From assembly GCA_949317995.1 (NCBI GenBank), contig OX439039.1, forward strand, positions 15,863,282 through 15,927,281: 64,000 bases of DNA, read 5' to 3'. This DNA is from Acholoe squamosa. Lineage: Eukaryota > Annelida > Polychaeta > Phyllodocida > Polynoidae. Shown one piece after another: positions 10,935-23,033 of the stretch (the first letter of the stretch is position 1; the number at the start of each line of letters is the position of its first letter). The position numbers and the translations under genes are program-made. The notes under the pieces are model-generated. The model was given only the letters and a program-made list of their open reading frames with translations. It was not told where the DNA came from and did no database searches.

Positions 10935-12860
10935 GAATTACCGGGTCAATGTGAGGCTCCTGTGAGGGAAAACTCCCATTAGGAACATCCGCATTTCAAT
11001 CATTTGTTTTGTTGGGACACTTGGATTTTGTATGTGATCCCTGACACAATTGACAAACATGAGGGTAGGTACATTCTTTAGCTTTACAACCTTCACCATT
11101 GTATGCATTACAAGAAAGAAATTTCCTCTTCCATTTCTTTTTCTTACTGGCACCGGAAGAACTACCTGTATTCTGAGAAGTGGATGATTGAATACCTAAC
11201 AATTTCTTAAGATACCCTTTATCCAGATTTTCCAGACCCACATGTTGTGCAAACAAATTATGATCAAAATAACAAAAGGTGAATTCACCAAATGCATCGC
11301 CACGTTCTCGCATGGCGTAATCATAGGCAATGAGAGCATCTTTCTTGTAAATATCTCTGTTGTCCATGAGGAATTTTACATGCGTCCAATGATTTTTACA
11401 TGGATGGCCTCGCTCCATCATACTATTAAGAAGGCCCATACTAGCTGAAATTACATCTCCCAAAGCTGGATTCTTGTATTAACTATGAGGCATGTTTTGC
11501 TCTATGTCGAAGGTAGTAAACTTACTCTTGGTATCCTTTGAAGCATAAACAACCACAGGTGGGCCTTGATGCTGAAGTTGCTGTTGCTCCTGTTTGAGCT
11601 GTTGCTGTTGCTTCGAGGATGGAACTGGGCCACTATGTGTAGCAGAGACAGATGGGTGAGCACTGACTAGGGGGGCAGGCGGATACAGGGGCCTACCATC
11701 AGATGACTGCATAGGCCTTCCCACTCCCACCCAGGCTGGTTGCTGTTGCACAGAGTAGATTCCATGATGTTGCTGTATAGGAGTGTTATTTTGCTGTGGA
11801 ACATAAGGCCTACCATCTTTATAATATAACTGTGACTACTGGGTGGACTGATGGGTTGTCTCCCTGGGGGCTCAACCCTCACACCAGCAAACTGACCCAC
11901 AGTTGAAAATGATGATGACCTACCCTGCCTCCACTGTTTTCAGAAAACTCCTGATAATCGCTTTCTAAGTTAGACCCAGGCTGTGAATTGTCACCTGGCA
12001 GATCAGGTTGATAAGTTGCACCTCCACTGAGTGTTCGACCACCGGAGTCTTTGTTGACACCCAGACCTCCGGTGAGCGATGGATCTTCTGAGGTATTTTG
12101 GCTTATACGGGGAATGTTTGGGCCAGAAATTTTATGAAACATACCAGATGAGTCCCTGTAGTACATTTTGTTGACAGATTGGGCCTGGGAGACATTCACT
12201 GAGTTGTGTGGTTGATTTCCCTTGGGAACCAGGTGATTGTACCGGGAAGTAGGGTTGTCAGCGCAGGTGAACAACTTTTGAAATTGGGTATTAAGGGCCC
12301 CAGGGGGGAAATTATCACCTAAATTAGACAAATCAAACCTGCCCAAGTTGGATTGAAGGCCCAATTGGCCTCCGAAGGGGCCAATAACATCAGGATTTGG
12401 CTTTGAAACATCATTAGAAGCAGTTTTCCGGCCTATGGGAAGGCCAGGGCGGCCAATTTGGACTATGCAGTCAATGTTCTGATATTGGACATTACGCCCC
12501 AGGTCCAAGGGTCCGGGCTGGTTGGGTGAGTAGTCTGTGTCATTGGATGGTTGGCACCAGTTCCCATTGTCCCAAATTGACGGAATGGCCCATCCAAGGC
12601 TGTAATAGCTCCTTCCCAAGTCCGAACTCCATGATCTAATTCCCGTAGCGTATACCTATTTTCTGCCCTTATGCTCGCCAACTCAAGCTCTAATTCCTTC
12701 TGCTTAGACATTTTTTTGATTTCCTTCTTTCTAAGAGTTTCCTCTTGGATTTGACATTCTAATTTCGAAATATCCTCGGCAGCTACCTGAGCATCTTGAA
12801 CAGGCCTGGGAGGCTGGGTATGACTGGCGAGAGGGCCGTCCCCCCGGTCGCTTGGTTGCC
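10935..12860 (-). pseudogene. D2 gag, multiple frameshifts
   Basis: Read leftward from an open frame near 12,860. It starts with a Pro/Gly/Arg-rich piece, then a helical, charged segment (EETLRKKEIKK, and KQKELELELASIRAEN at about 12,705-12,655) that recurs on the plus strand at 28.66 kb. A Gly/Asn/Pro-rich middle (12,620-11,880) follows, then a Gln-rich piece (11,620-11,560), and last a C-terminal half (11,463-10,996). That half ends with C-x4-C-x5-C-x3-H and C-x2-C-x3-H-x4-C zinc motifs (about 11,110-11,005). Three or four changes of frame are needed, so it is a pseudogene. The zinc motif pair links it to D1 and D3 gag. Confidence 0.7.
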
Positions 12861-12967
12861 CTACCGGGCCTCGTCTCCTTCCCCGTGGGAGTCACTGATG
12901 GATGAATCTGGCTTGTCTGGAGGAATGTCTTCAGTAATCCATCGAGGGTTGGGGTGAGAGCATTCCT

Positions 12968-13022
12968 GGCAATATACCCCTATATATCCACAGTTTCTTC
13001 GCATATATAGTAGTCATATATA
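12968..13022. repeat. D2 terminal direct repeat, 5' side
   Basis: Partner of 8343-8395: TATCCACAGTTTCTTCGCAT followed by ATATAGTAGTCATATA. It marks the gag-proximal end of D2. Confidence 0.7.
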
Positions 13023-13414
13023 TATTTGGATTGTATATACCATTTTGGGACTCTGGTAGGAATATGGCGAAATTCTGATCACTCTTGGTGCTTCCCCGCC
13101 ATCTCAAGAATTACAAAGGGAAGAATTGGAAATTCAAAATAATGTGGGCAGAGCCTAGCAATTCCAACAGGTACAGTAAGTAAATAGGACAAGGTGCTTT
13201 AAGGTCTTAATACTTCTGTACATTACCATGCCCGTAGGACAAGGATACAAACAACGACTCCTTAGAAGTTAGGCAACATAGGCAATGAGTGCCTAGGTTT
13301 TGACAATACACAAAATTAGTCTTGGAACTAAGTTTAGGAAAGGATATTTCTTGACAATGCTGATCAGGTTTGAGGAACAAGTGAGGCAAACCAAAACAAT
13401 ATGTTGGTGAATAG

Positions 13415-13571
13415 CAGTGTCGGATCCAGGATTTTGAAAAGGGGGATGCGCCCATCATTTAGCCCCTAATTTTGGCTAAATTCTAGGGTAAAAAAAGTCA
13501 ACTAAACTCATAAGTACTGGGAAAAGGGGGGGGGGGATTGCGTCCCCGCACCCCCTCTAAATCCGCCACTG
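13415..13571. mobile_element. hAT-type MITE, 157 bp
   Basis: The left end CAGTGTCGGATCCAGGATTT and the right end reading inward CAGTGGCGGATTTAG are inverted copies of the common hAT-type terminus CAGTGGCGGATCCAG. The interior has G- and C-runs (a 10-G run near 13,527) and no protein. The flanking 8 bp do not match well, so the target duplication has decayed or the end is slightly shifted. Confidence 0.7.
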
Positions 13572-13619
13572 AACAGGGCTTTAATACTAATAATAGATAT
13601 GGTCTTAATATTGCTACAA

Positions 13620-15660
13620 TGCCAGTATCCCCAGCCCTGTAAACAATAGTTGATAGATGTGCTACTATCTACAAAGCTAATGGGTATGAGAAATATTGGC
13701 AGAAGCAAATTATACAGGTCTGGGGATGTGAGAGCCATAACCTCCCCCAAATACATCAGGTATAGTACCCTCAGCCAAGCACTAACCTGGCATGGCACCA
13801 GAGGATACACAACAAGCCAGACATCAGTCTAACATTAAATCATGCCCCGATGAAACCCTGCAGCTGATTTGGTTCCACATATCAACAACAAGGTAGCTAC
13901 CAGCTGTATTGGAGGGTGCCAAGAGAGGATTTGACTTGCACCATGGGTAAGGCACTGGGGGAAACATTGGCCATATGCCAGCGTGTGCCTCAAGGTATTA
14001 ATGTTATACCATCCAACAGTACCTTTTGTACCCTGTCAATGGAATTAACGCCAGCAAAGAAAGCGCCCTCGGTATCAATAGGAATCTGACCTAAGATCGG
14101 ATGTGATCCAGATAGGATGGGATACCACCCTTTTAAGTTGTTTTTTTTTTCAATGTCAGAGCTTTATTAAAAGGATGAAGGATCCTTGAGAAAATGTTTG
14201 TCAATGTAATGGAAAATGCATCTTCAGTAATTCTCAAGGACTTTCATTCCTATGTCAACCACACTTTCATCAAAACCCGTCAGATCTGGGACCATGTGAA
14301 CCATTCTCCAAGCTTTTTGGCATTTTGCTCTCCCAAAATTGCTCGTCCAGGCCAACAAACAATTGTAGAATGGTCTAGCGCTGCTGTCAGCTAGGTATAC
14401 TAGAGGGTGTGACCAAGGTGTGAATAGTTGTAAGCCTGGCCTCCCAATCCCAACACCACATCAACCACCTGAGTTCGAGCTGTGTCAAACAATATCAGGA
14501 GGATTTGAATTTCACCAGAACACACCAGAATATCAGAGTATCAAAGTCTGTGTATTCTATGTGCACAGACACTGTAAAGGAAGCTCAATTGGGCTCCCCC
14601 GTGCTAATGGCTGAAGTAGGTGAGAGCGGAAAGCACGGCTGGATGACTGCTACAGTCTGTGGCTGCTCCGTGATGAATTGTAGTGATTTATTCCCATGCT
14701 GCACCTACTCCATTCATGTGGCAGCCTGACGTGCACTGCCTACCACAGGAGCTTAATTCAAAACATCCTGGGATCCCAACCCCAGCGATCTTAGTGTAGG
14801 CACATATCATAAGACCTGGCTGGTCTACCCTATATAATGCAGTGGCTGCAGGCCTGTCCAGAGTAGCTAGTCCTGGGATCACTTCACTATTCCATTTCCA
14901 CCACTAAGATCACTGCAATCTTAGTGAAAGAAATGCATAGTGGTTTCACCTGAGTACAAGAGCACTTACAGGGAACACTCCTGATCGAAAGAGTGAATAG
15001 CCTGCTGCATACATAAAGAGGGGAGGGAGGACGTTTGCTGTGTGTCCTTGAGAGCTCTTAGGGCTACTCATGCGTTAAGTGCACTGTAAGTTAATTCTTC
15101 CCTTCTCTCTCTTTGTCCTTGGGGGAGGGCACAATGTTTCTAATAGGCAAGCATAAATCATACATTCATGGGAACAACTCTTGAATACTGTACGGGGGTC
15201 AACTGCACCCTGTGCTCTTTTGTTAGCCCATATAGGGGCGGGGAACAATGGTATAAGCACTCTTGAGAAGAGGAGTGACTCCACAGCTATTCCTTAATTT
15301 TGGGACTCTTACCCCTGTGCCTAGTCAGTTCTTCTTGGAATAGTGTAAGAGGGCTGAGTCTAAGATCGATGCGATCTTAGTGCTGGCTAGGATATGTGAA
15401 CCCAGTCAACTCTTAAGATCGCTTAATAGGAGAAGGCTGATTTATTTCTAAGATCGCTGGGGTTGTGATCCCAGGATGTTTCGAATTAACCTCCTTGTGT
15501 TACCTTCCAAGAATATAATGGTGATGGGAGAGCAGGGGCAAGGTAGTGTAGGGCCCATCGGTACAGTGGGGTAATCAAACTAATGTGGCTAGGTTGACAG
15601 GTAGAATGAATGCAGGAGACATGACCAAATGAGTTGGTTGGAATTGGCATTGGGACACCG
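13620..15660. repeat. Local repeat family R, copy 2
   Basis: Shares GTTGATAGATGTG-TACTATC...AAGCTAATGG-TATG-GAAATATTGGCAG with copy 3 (13,648; 16,024), and the blocks listed for copy 1. It is interrupted by the TTAA-flanked MITE at 14,757-15,485. Joining 14,752 to 15,490 restores the order seen in copy 1 (7735-7760), which confirms that this element is an insertion. Confidence 0.65.
14757..15485. mobile_element. TTAA-flanked MITE, 729 bp (piggyBac or Kolobok type)
   Basis: Flanked by TTAA on both sides (14,753-14,756 and 15,486-15,489). Terminal inverted repeats of about 38 bp start TTCRAAACATCCTGGGATC and run through CCCAGCGATCTTAG. No coding frame was found. A TTAA target is used by piggyBac and Kolobok transposases; the ends do not show the usual piggyBac CCY start, so the superfamily is open. 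Internally GATCTTAGT or its complement recurs (14,786, 15,362 and 15,377), perhaps subterminal transposase sites. Confidence 0.85.
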
Positions 15661-15989
15661 GCAATAGGAAAGGTAAAAGCTAATTACTTTTCAAGTGTTA
15701 TGATAGAAAAAAGAGGTGAATGAAATGAAAGGTGGGCATAGCTTATTCAAAGACGCCAGTTCCATGTATGTCTGAAAGTGTGAGGTGTCTTAGATATAAT
15801 GATGAATGAACTCAACACCTGATTACTAACCTGCTGCTATTAGGGTAAGACATTTACCATGTGGGAAAAAAGCCTTCAGGATGATGTTTCAGTAAATAGA
15901 TCCTGGTCTGGGATGTGATATGTCATTCAGTGTGTACCTTTCATTTCCACATGTGATTTCTGCTCTAAATTAAGCCCAGGACTGATATT

Positions 15990-17465
15990 GACACGATGCC
16001 CGTGTCTGCAGCCTTCCCGATATTAGTTGATAGATGTGTTACTATCCAAAAAGCTAATGGATATGGGAAATATTGGCAGAAGCCAAGATACCTGGGAATT
16101 TATAGCCATAACTGCTTCATCCAAACACATCGGGGACAATACCCTGGGTCATGCACTAACTTGGCAGAAGACACACAGTTAGATACCATTTTCCGAGTTA
16201 TAGGTCTTTTGTCAGCTTGTTCCACCACCTGGACAGGTTAGAGACGGGAATATCTTGTTAGGACACACCAGGGTCATAGTACAAGAGTCTGATTTTAGTA
16301 TGTACTAAGATTCTGATACCATGCACAGTCTTAGGATGTACTGGGATCTTAGTACACTTGTGTGTGCACTGGACCATGACACTCACCTCTGCAGGTGTAT
16401 GGGCCAATCAGAGCCTTGGTCACTGGACCATGTCACCTACCTGTGCATACATTATTGGGGTCAAAGGTGGGATGGTGAAACCACTCCACTATTTTGTACT
16501 TACATTTACATTAAATGATACATTTACTCCCTTATTAAACAACACTTGGCTAAAATGAAAACGTCATTTTGTAGGCATTTATCTATTCTTTAATCTTGTG
16601 GGTTCATATTTATTAGCAAATTTAACAAAAAATTAGCAAATATATTTTACTATACCAGGACTAAGGGGAAATTTATACATATAGCCATTTATCAGAGAAT
16701 ATTCTGATTTTAGTTCTGTAAAAAAGTGCATATGTAAAATATAGTCCCCATGCACTTTAGGTGACTTTAGAATTATGTATTTTGATGAAGAAGTTAGAGA
16801 AATTTGATGATAAAACAGTGTACTAAGTTCTTAGTACACCCCATGATCCAGGGACTATCATTGAATCTTAGGGCGTACTAAGAAACATGTTAGTCCTGAA
16901 CCTGCTGGAGTAGGTAAGTACAGGCAGCATTACTAGGTGAAAACTACATATCACTTACACGTATACTCATTACACTTACACTATGCTACAGTGATTGTTA
17001 TCTCTACTGACTGATGGTACCTTCTTCATTCACATTCAACTGACAGCCTGCCCTGCATGTGTAAAGAGCTTCCCACCATCTTCCAGGACGGTGTTGCAGA
17101 GGGATAGGAATTCAATTCTGTCGGAGGTGCTATTCTCAAATGGGAACTGACTACTCTCAGGCAATGACTTTTTCCCTGTGTTGCAGCAAAGTGATAGGTT
17201 ATAGAATTGATTCTTAAGTTTTCAGGAATTGGGGAATGCTTCCCACTATGACTCACACTAAAAAGATTGATTCTGAATGTAAGGTGAGACGTTGGTTCTG
17301 AGCAGCAGAACAGCTAGAAACTGGAAGGTGAGTTACGACGGTGAGAATCTGTTACCGATTCTTTTCGCAATAGCCTCAGAGGTTCAATAGTGATGGGAGA
17401 GCAGTGACAAGGTCGGGTGGTTGCCATTGGTACTGTACAGTAATCACACTGGAGGCAAAGCTGTA
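15990..17465. repeat. Local repeat family R, copy 3
   Basis: Begins with the GTTGATAGATGTGTTACTATC block (16,024) and the CACTAACTTGGCA block (16,157), and ends with the AATAGTGATGGGAGAGCAG block (17,386). The middle (about 16,230-16,905) is a segment missing from copies 1 and 2. Confidence 0.6.
16230..16905. mobile_element. Copy-3-specific insert with TTAGTAC motifs
   Basis: Both ends are dense in short palindromic motifs built on GTACTAAGA/TCTTAGTAC (16,300-16,360 and 16,820-16,885), reversed between the two ends as in an inverted-repeat transposon. Exact termini and target duplication were not resolved. It interrupts the order of local repeat R. Confidence 0.45.
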
Positions 17466-17849
17466 AGCTTACAATGGAGTCTATGTGCAGAAAGGACAGG
17501 AATACTCATTTCGTATGGAGGCAGTTCCATTTGCAAAAAGGAACTATGTAATTTCCTAGTCTCCACTAGCAAATGAGTATGGCATGGCATAGCTGCTTTT
17601 GTATTCAGTGTAGGTGAGGGTGTCAACACGGTGTGAATAGTCTTCACCCTGGTCTGCTAATCCCAACAACACATCAACCACCTGATGCCATTGAGCTCAG
17701 CCTCCTGCCACCTGTGTCTAACACTATTAGGAGGATTCTGCCCTTACCAGGGTACTCCAGGACACGAATACAATGCTCTATATATATGTTCATTGGATGT
17801 CCCGTCCATTTACAAAACAATAAGCTCATCCTAGTGACATTGGCTTAAA

Positions 17850-20290
17850 TTCCTGAAAGACTTAGTCTTGGTCTTACATTTCACTTGCCACTCGCTGTAT
17901 CTTCCTACTCCTAGAGACCATCGAATCCATAATCCTATCTAGGCATTTTTCGGGTTGTGTGCCTGTGTTAATGAGAGTTTGAAAGATGGCACCCAATTCA
18001 ATTAGTATAAATGTTACATTATAGTGCCTTTAATAAGCGCTGCTGGTAATGAACAACGCCTTGAGTGCACTGAGAAAATTCTTCCTGACAAAGTGACATG
18101 TATACCCATGTCAACTTGATTTGACACAGAGAGCACAGGTCATTGGGACATGTGCACATATGTCACCATGACAACTGTAGCACACAGTAATCCTCATATG
18201 ATTTGACATGCCTTAAAATGCCATGTCATCTGTGAGTTGACCAGGGTCACGGCCATGTCGAAGGCACTTGACATGTGATGGTTTGACATACATAATTGTT
18301 CTAGGATATTCCACTAGATGGAGCAAACAACCATTTTGGTACCAGGACTAATCACTACCAAGAAGTACTACCAACACTTGAGACATTTGATGTATCTGTG
18401 TCATTTTGTTTTCATGAAGAATAGATCACTAAGGTCTGTAAATACTATCAATAAATGGTAGTGAATTCTATTTCGTTGTTAAATCTGCATTTGTTATTGA
18501 ATATCAAAATAGACACCCACCATCCTGAATACTCCAACTGGAGTGGTTAGACACCTTATGTGTGGGTCAGTGAAAATACCAAAGGACTGTATTCTAACCC
18601 ACAATCTATAATCTCATTATCTACAGTACAGGGAGACATATGGCATTGCCATGCACCTCCATGCCCTTGTCTTATGGACTGCATAGAGGTCCTCAGTCAA
18701 GTAGGAGTTCTGTAGATAGGAAAAAGTGCCTTAGTGTTGCAGGCCTGTGGGACTATGATATCCCCTGCCTTCTATTATAGGCCTCCCTTGATTGAACCAT
18801 TGGTACATAGTTATTGACTGCTCTTGACCCTTACATAATTGTCTCACAGTATTACCTAGCACTCAGGTGAATGGATCAGAAATATGTGACGTGTCTTTAT
18901 TACGCATGTCAAATGGAGTTGACAAACCAAATATGAGAGGGTCAACCTCATTTGACATGCCTTCATACATGTCATCTGGGAGACAAATTGTGACCTGTGC
19001 AGTATGTGTCAAAGCGATCAGTGTTCTTTCCTCTGTGTGAGATCTGTGCCGTCTGCACAACACACCATCGTACTGATTAAAATACTGTAAAACTCAGCTC
19101 ATCAGCTCATCACCCCCCACCAACTTTTTGATGATGGGTTGATATAAACTGATAAATCAATAATACAGTCACTCTTATCAACAGACATCCAGCATTTTAC
19201 TACAGTCTGTGATTATGGAATAACCGGAGAATCCCCAACATTTTTTCAGACTACAATCTTTGATTATGGAATAACCGGAGAATCCCCAACATAGTTTCAA
19301 AGCATTTCCCTATATCATGCTCTATTTGGAAAATAAATTGAAATGTAGCACTTTGCCTAACTGGTTCAGAGGTTAGATTGTAAATGCTCCTATCATATGC
19401 ACACGATCCTTCCATCCTATATCAATCAAAGATCATTCTGTGACAGCTCCAGTTTCAACTTCAGTAGCTAACATTACTGCTCGTCACATGCAGATTAATT
19501 GACTCCAATATTCTTATAAGGCTACACTTTTCATAATGTTTCACTAATTTGTATCATATTCTGTCTATTGGTTGATAGAACTGATCAGAGGAGATAGGCT
19601 TTTATTCCAAATCTGGTCCACACATAAGTAAACAGGCATCAATTTACTTGATAAAATGTGTATTCGGCCCGTCACATCGACGCTCTTTTTTTAAAATACT
19701 CTAATGGTAATAATTGGCCATTTCCCAGGTTTTACTTTAATTGTGCCCTCACAGGTAGCTGCAATTACTCTTCGGTATCGCAGTCATATTGTTTTGTTTT
19801 TAATTTATGCAAAAAAAGAAATTAGGCCTACCTACTGTTGAAGATATAAACATGTGGACTGCTAGGTTTTGCATATAGCCCACAGTAAAAAGACTACAAC
19901 CTGACAAGCTCCTGTTGTAGATAATAAATGTCTACACTCTAAGTGTACAAATGCTCTCTGTCCACAATGGCAGAAACAAACAGCCACTAATTGAATGACA
20001 TTGAAGGAAATTACATTACACATGAGGAGAACAATGAGTTTTTCTCCTCAACTGATACATTGCAAATGAAATGAAATTACAATGTGGGATAGACCAGGCA
20101 AATAAGATTGCTGTTTTTTTTTTCTAGATGAAGGAGTCCATGTGATTGGAAATGATTGCTATAGACCAAGCTTAGATTCCTCATAATGCAGTATGGCACT
20201 CTTTTGTCACCTTGACGGATGAATGCAGCCCTAAACGGCCAAATCCACCACGATGCATGAGCCAGAAGGTGATATAAAATATCTATTGAG
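17850..20290. other. No gene; diverged TTTGACATG repeats and a short tandem repeat
   Basis: Mostly unremarkable AT-rich DNA. Two related stretches (18,100-18,300 and 18,890-19,060) share TTTGACATGCCTT...ATGTCATCTG and several GACATG/CATGTC half-sites. A separate tandem repeat lies at 19,201-19,293. Confidence 0.5.
19201..19293. repeat. Two-copy tandem repeat
   Basis: The segment TGATTATGGAATAACCGGAG AATCCCCAACAT occurs twice, about 57 bp apart, with only small differences in between. Confidence 0.85.
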
Positions 20291-20299
20291 GTCTAGAGC

Positions 20300-21600
20300 A
20301 TTTTCTGCGCACGCACCCTAGTGTGTCTTGATGTGTCTGAGCCGTAAGGAGTCTGCCTTTAGGGATGAATCACTGCTATATGCCAGTCATACAGCACAGT
20401 TCTCCCTGTAAAGGGCATATATGCATCAATCCATGCAGTGGTGCTGAGTTGAGTCTTCCCTGTGCATCATGTACATCAACGCCCAGTACAGCCAATGGGA
20501 TGCACCAATGGAAGGATTGGTCCACACAAGTAGTGTTCCTGTATGTGTAATTTGAGGCAGGAAACACTCTAATAGATGGTTTTCTTGACACCTAGAGTCC
20601 GAGCTGGACCAGCATGTTATGGGATCTGTTATTAATCTGTGTATACGTACCCTGCAACCCCCAGGGGGAGGAGCATGGATCATTGTAGTAATTACTCCGG
20701 TGATAAATTTCAGGGGATTGAGAGAGAAATGAATCAGCCAGTCCTATAGCCATATGGGAATGGGGAAGGGAGATGTGGGGGTAGGATCGAAATTAGAATA
20801 AGATGAAGTGGGTATGTCACGATACGTGAGGAATAGCACTACCCTTTCTAAGACGATCATAATTAGTGCCCTAGTATTGAATGATTGCAATGCCTTGAGA
20901 TCACACATAATTCGTGAGTAGAAAAGTCCTGTTTAAATCTTAGACAACATAGGAAGAAGATAGTTCACAACAAAAAATGCACCCTCATGTGTCTTCATGG
21001 CTTTGAGCTGTAAGGAGTCTGCCTTTGGGGATAAATCAATGCATCATGGCGGTTATACAGCACAGATCTCCATGTGAGGGTCCTGGAGATGCATCAATCC
21101 AGTAGTTATGGGTTGAGTCTTCTCTAAGCATCAAGTACAACAATGCACAATGTGGCCATTCTAGTGTCAATGTACAAATGGACAGATTAATCCACACAAG
21201 TACAAGTGCAGTAATGGTTCGTTCTTTTTATTTTGATGTTTTATATTTCTGGGACAAATTATCATGAGCAGAACAGTTCCTGCAGGTGAGATTTAATGGA
21301 GGAGAGTCTCTATTAGATAACCTTTTTGACACCTCTAGAGATAGTCCGAGGTGAACATGTATGTTATGAGGTCTTTTAGAAAACTAAATCTGTGTACGGG
21401 TACCCTGGAACCTCCAGGGGGAGGAGGGTGGATTACGTAGTAATTACACCGGTGATAAATGTCAGGGGATTGAGAGAGAAATTAATCAGTCAGTCCTATA
21501 GCTATATGGGGAAGGGGAGGGGGGACTTAGAAGTGGAATGGGAATTAGAATGAGATGAAGAGGGTCTGTCAAGATACATGAAGAATAGAGCAACCGTGGA
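20300..21600. repeat. Tandem duplication, about 0.6 kb units
   Basis: Unit 1 is about 20,300-20,850 and unit 2 about 20,985-21,600. They share AAGGAGTCTGCCTTTRGGGA, CCACACAAGTA, CCYCCAGGGGGAGGAG and CAGGGGATTGAGAGAGAAAT in the same order. Unit 2 has an extra block of about 90 bp (21,200-21,290). No stretch keeps an open frame in both copies, so it appears non-coding. Confidence 0.85.
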
Positions 21601-22382
21601 TATTTTAATTCCTATAGACAGCTGGAGAGCTTGAATCACCGCTGTTATAAATGAAAATGAGAGTAGACTTCAAAACACTTTATGTGAATTGCTATTAATG
21701 TTCTCCACTGTGATGAATTCCCTGACAGCAAAAGTGTCTTTAGTTAATTGAGCACTTCATTAAGTCCTTGGATATAACTTCACAGAAATTGCAAGTAGAA
21801 CAATGTTGCTTAGACAAGGAAAGCTGCAGCGCCAAAGCAGCAGTTGCCTCATCATTGCTTTTGCTAATTAATTCTTTCGCCTCGCTTCTACTAACACAGC
21901 CAGCTTATTATACTCTTGTAATCACCTGCATCTGCTCTCTGAACCCTGCTAGTACTTCTAAGACTGATGACATTCCCTTTACTATCAAACTTGAGGGAAG
22001 TTTTCTTTTTAAGATACTAAGAACCCTGCTAAAGGCCAACAAACTTTACTAGGGCTGATCCATAAACCCATCCATTGCCACACATAGGCTGCTTGATTAG
22101 CCAAATAGACAGAGAAAATATTATCACAGCCGATTCAGACCATCTCACGTCACTCTTACTTTTACTATGTCACGAATCTATCACATCTGGCACCTGTAAA
22201 TTATATACTCCTTCATGTAGAATATTCCCTTTAACCTCAACGTTCTTTGGTTATTTCTGTAGCTGTAGGTTGGAAATAATTATATGCAACACATTGTGTG
22301 TAGACATAATAAATACACAATAAACATATCACCGCATGTTTCCACTGGTATACAGTCCTTTTGTGATTATAATTTGACTTAC

Positions 22383-23033
22383 CTCTCTTGCTAACGTTGC
22401 TTCATTATCATACAGCACCACATCTTTTGTCTTCTCTTCCTTTTTATCCCCCTTTTCCTCCTTATCAGTAGAAGTATCCATATCCTCCTGCCTGCCTCCA
22501 ACAGGTGCCACTCTAACCACAGGCCTGTTCACAGGCAGTTGTACTTTAATCTCCAGGCACGAGTACTTAGAGTTGCACCCCTTACCACAGGAGCACCTCC
22601 TGTCCTCACCCTCCTCCAGCGTCCGAGTCGCAACACAAAGCGTCTCCTCAAAGTCCATGGCTTTTCTGAAGGGAGCCACTACTAGGACTCCTACCACTAT
22701 GAGGGACACCACACTGGCCAGGATAATTAGAGCCAGGCAGAGATAGACACAAATAGTGCAAGGTCTGGATTTCAAGCAGCCCCTAAGGCTTGTTCCTGGG
22801 GATCTGTGCTCTTTGACCCCTCTTGTAGATGTGGAGGCTACAGCGGGGTCTATCCCACCCACCGAGCTCTCCTCATCTGTGTTAAGCTCATCATCTTCAT
22901 CCTCGTCATCCTCGTCATCCTCCTCTGAGTCACCCCCCTTACGGTGTAAGGAGATGATGTCCTTCTCACTGGAGGCATCATCCTCAGGGTATAGGTCCCC
23001 ATCCTTGTCTCCTACCATGGCTAGGTTTAACAT
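22383..23033 (-). CDS. KCNMB/TipE-like channel beta-subunit, first-helix exon
   Basis: Best host exon in the window: 217 codons from ATG at 23,033, ending at a consensus donor (GAG then GTAAGT, 22,382-22,377), phase 0. An alternative ATG at 23,018 sits in a stronger context (GCCATGG). Residues 15-55 are highly acidic with a Glu/Asp run; residues 93-121 form a membrane helix (ILASVVSLIVVGVLVV). The extracellular side then has Cys at about 133, 147, 149, 153 and 159, in the pattern CSCGKGC-x5-C followed by LEIKV. This matches the C-x3-C-x5-C loop of BK-channel beta subunits and TipE-type sodium-channel auxiliaries. The tail VLYDNEATLARE resembles the stretch before the next conserved cysteine in KCNMB proteins. 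Such proteins have two helices and gate channels at the plasma membrane; the second helix must lie in a later exon. Open frame continues upstream to 23,117 without ATG, so an upstream exon spliced near 23,078 is possible. Confidence 0.7.

Larger units (their letters stand above)
8343..13022 (-). mobile_element. DIRS-like retrotransposon D2, degenerate
   Basis: About 4.7 kb, read leftward in the order gag, reverse transcriptase, RNase H, tyrosine recombinase. Related about 50-bp direct repeats mark both ends (8343-8395 and 12,968-13,022; shared core TATCCACAGTTYCTTCGCAT). Frames are broken by several shifts and stops, so the copy is inactive. It sits between copies 1 and 2 of the local repeat R. 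DIRS-type elements integrate through a tyrosine recombinase and make no target-site duplication, in line with none being visible here. D2 is a different lineage from D1/D3: gag and recombinase are diverged and the ends are direct rather than inverted, as in Ngaro-like elements. Confidence 0.8.

Noticed and set aside
15075-15284. Minus-strand cysteine-containing frame (CSHECMIYACLLE)
   Set aside because: It lies entirely within the TTAA-flanked MITE, so it cannot be a host exon of the nearby gene.
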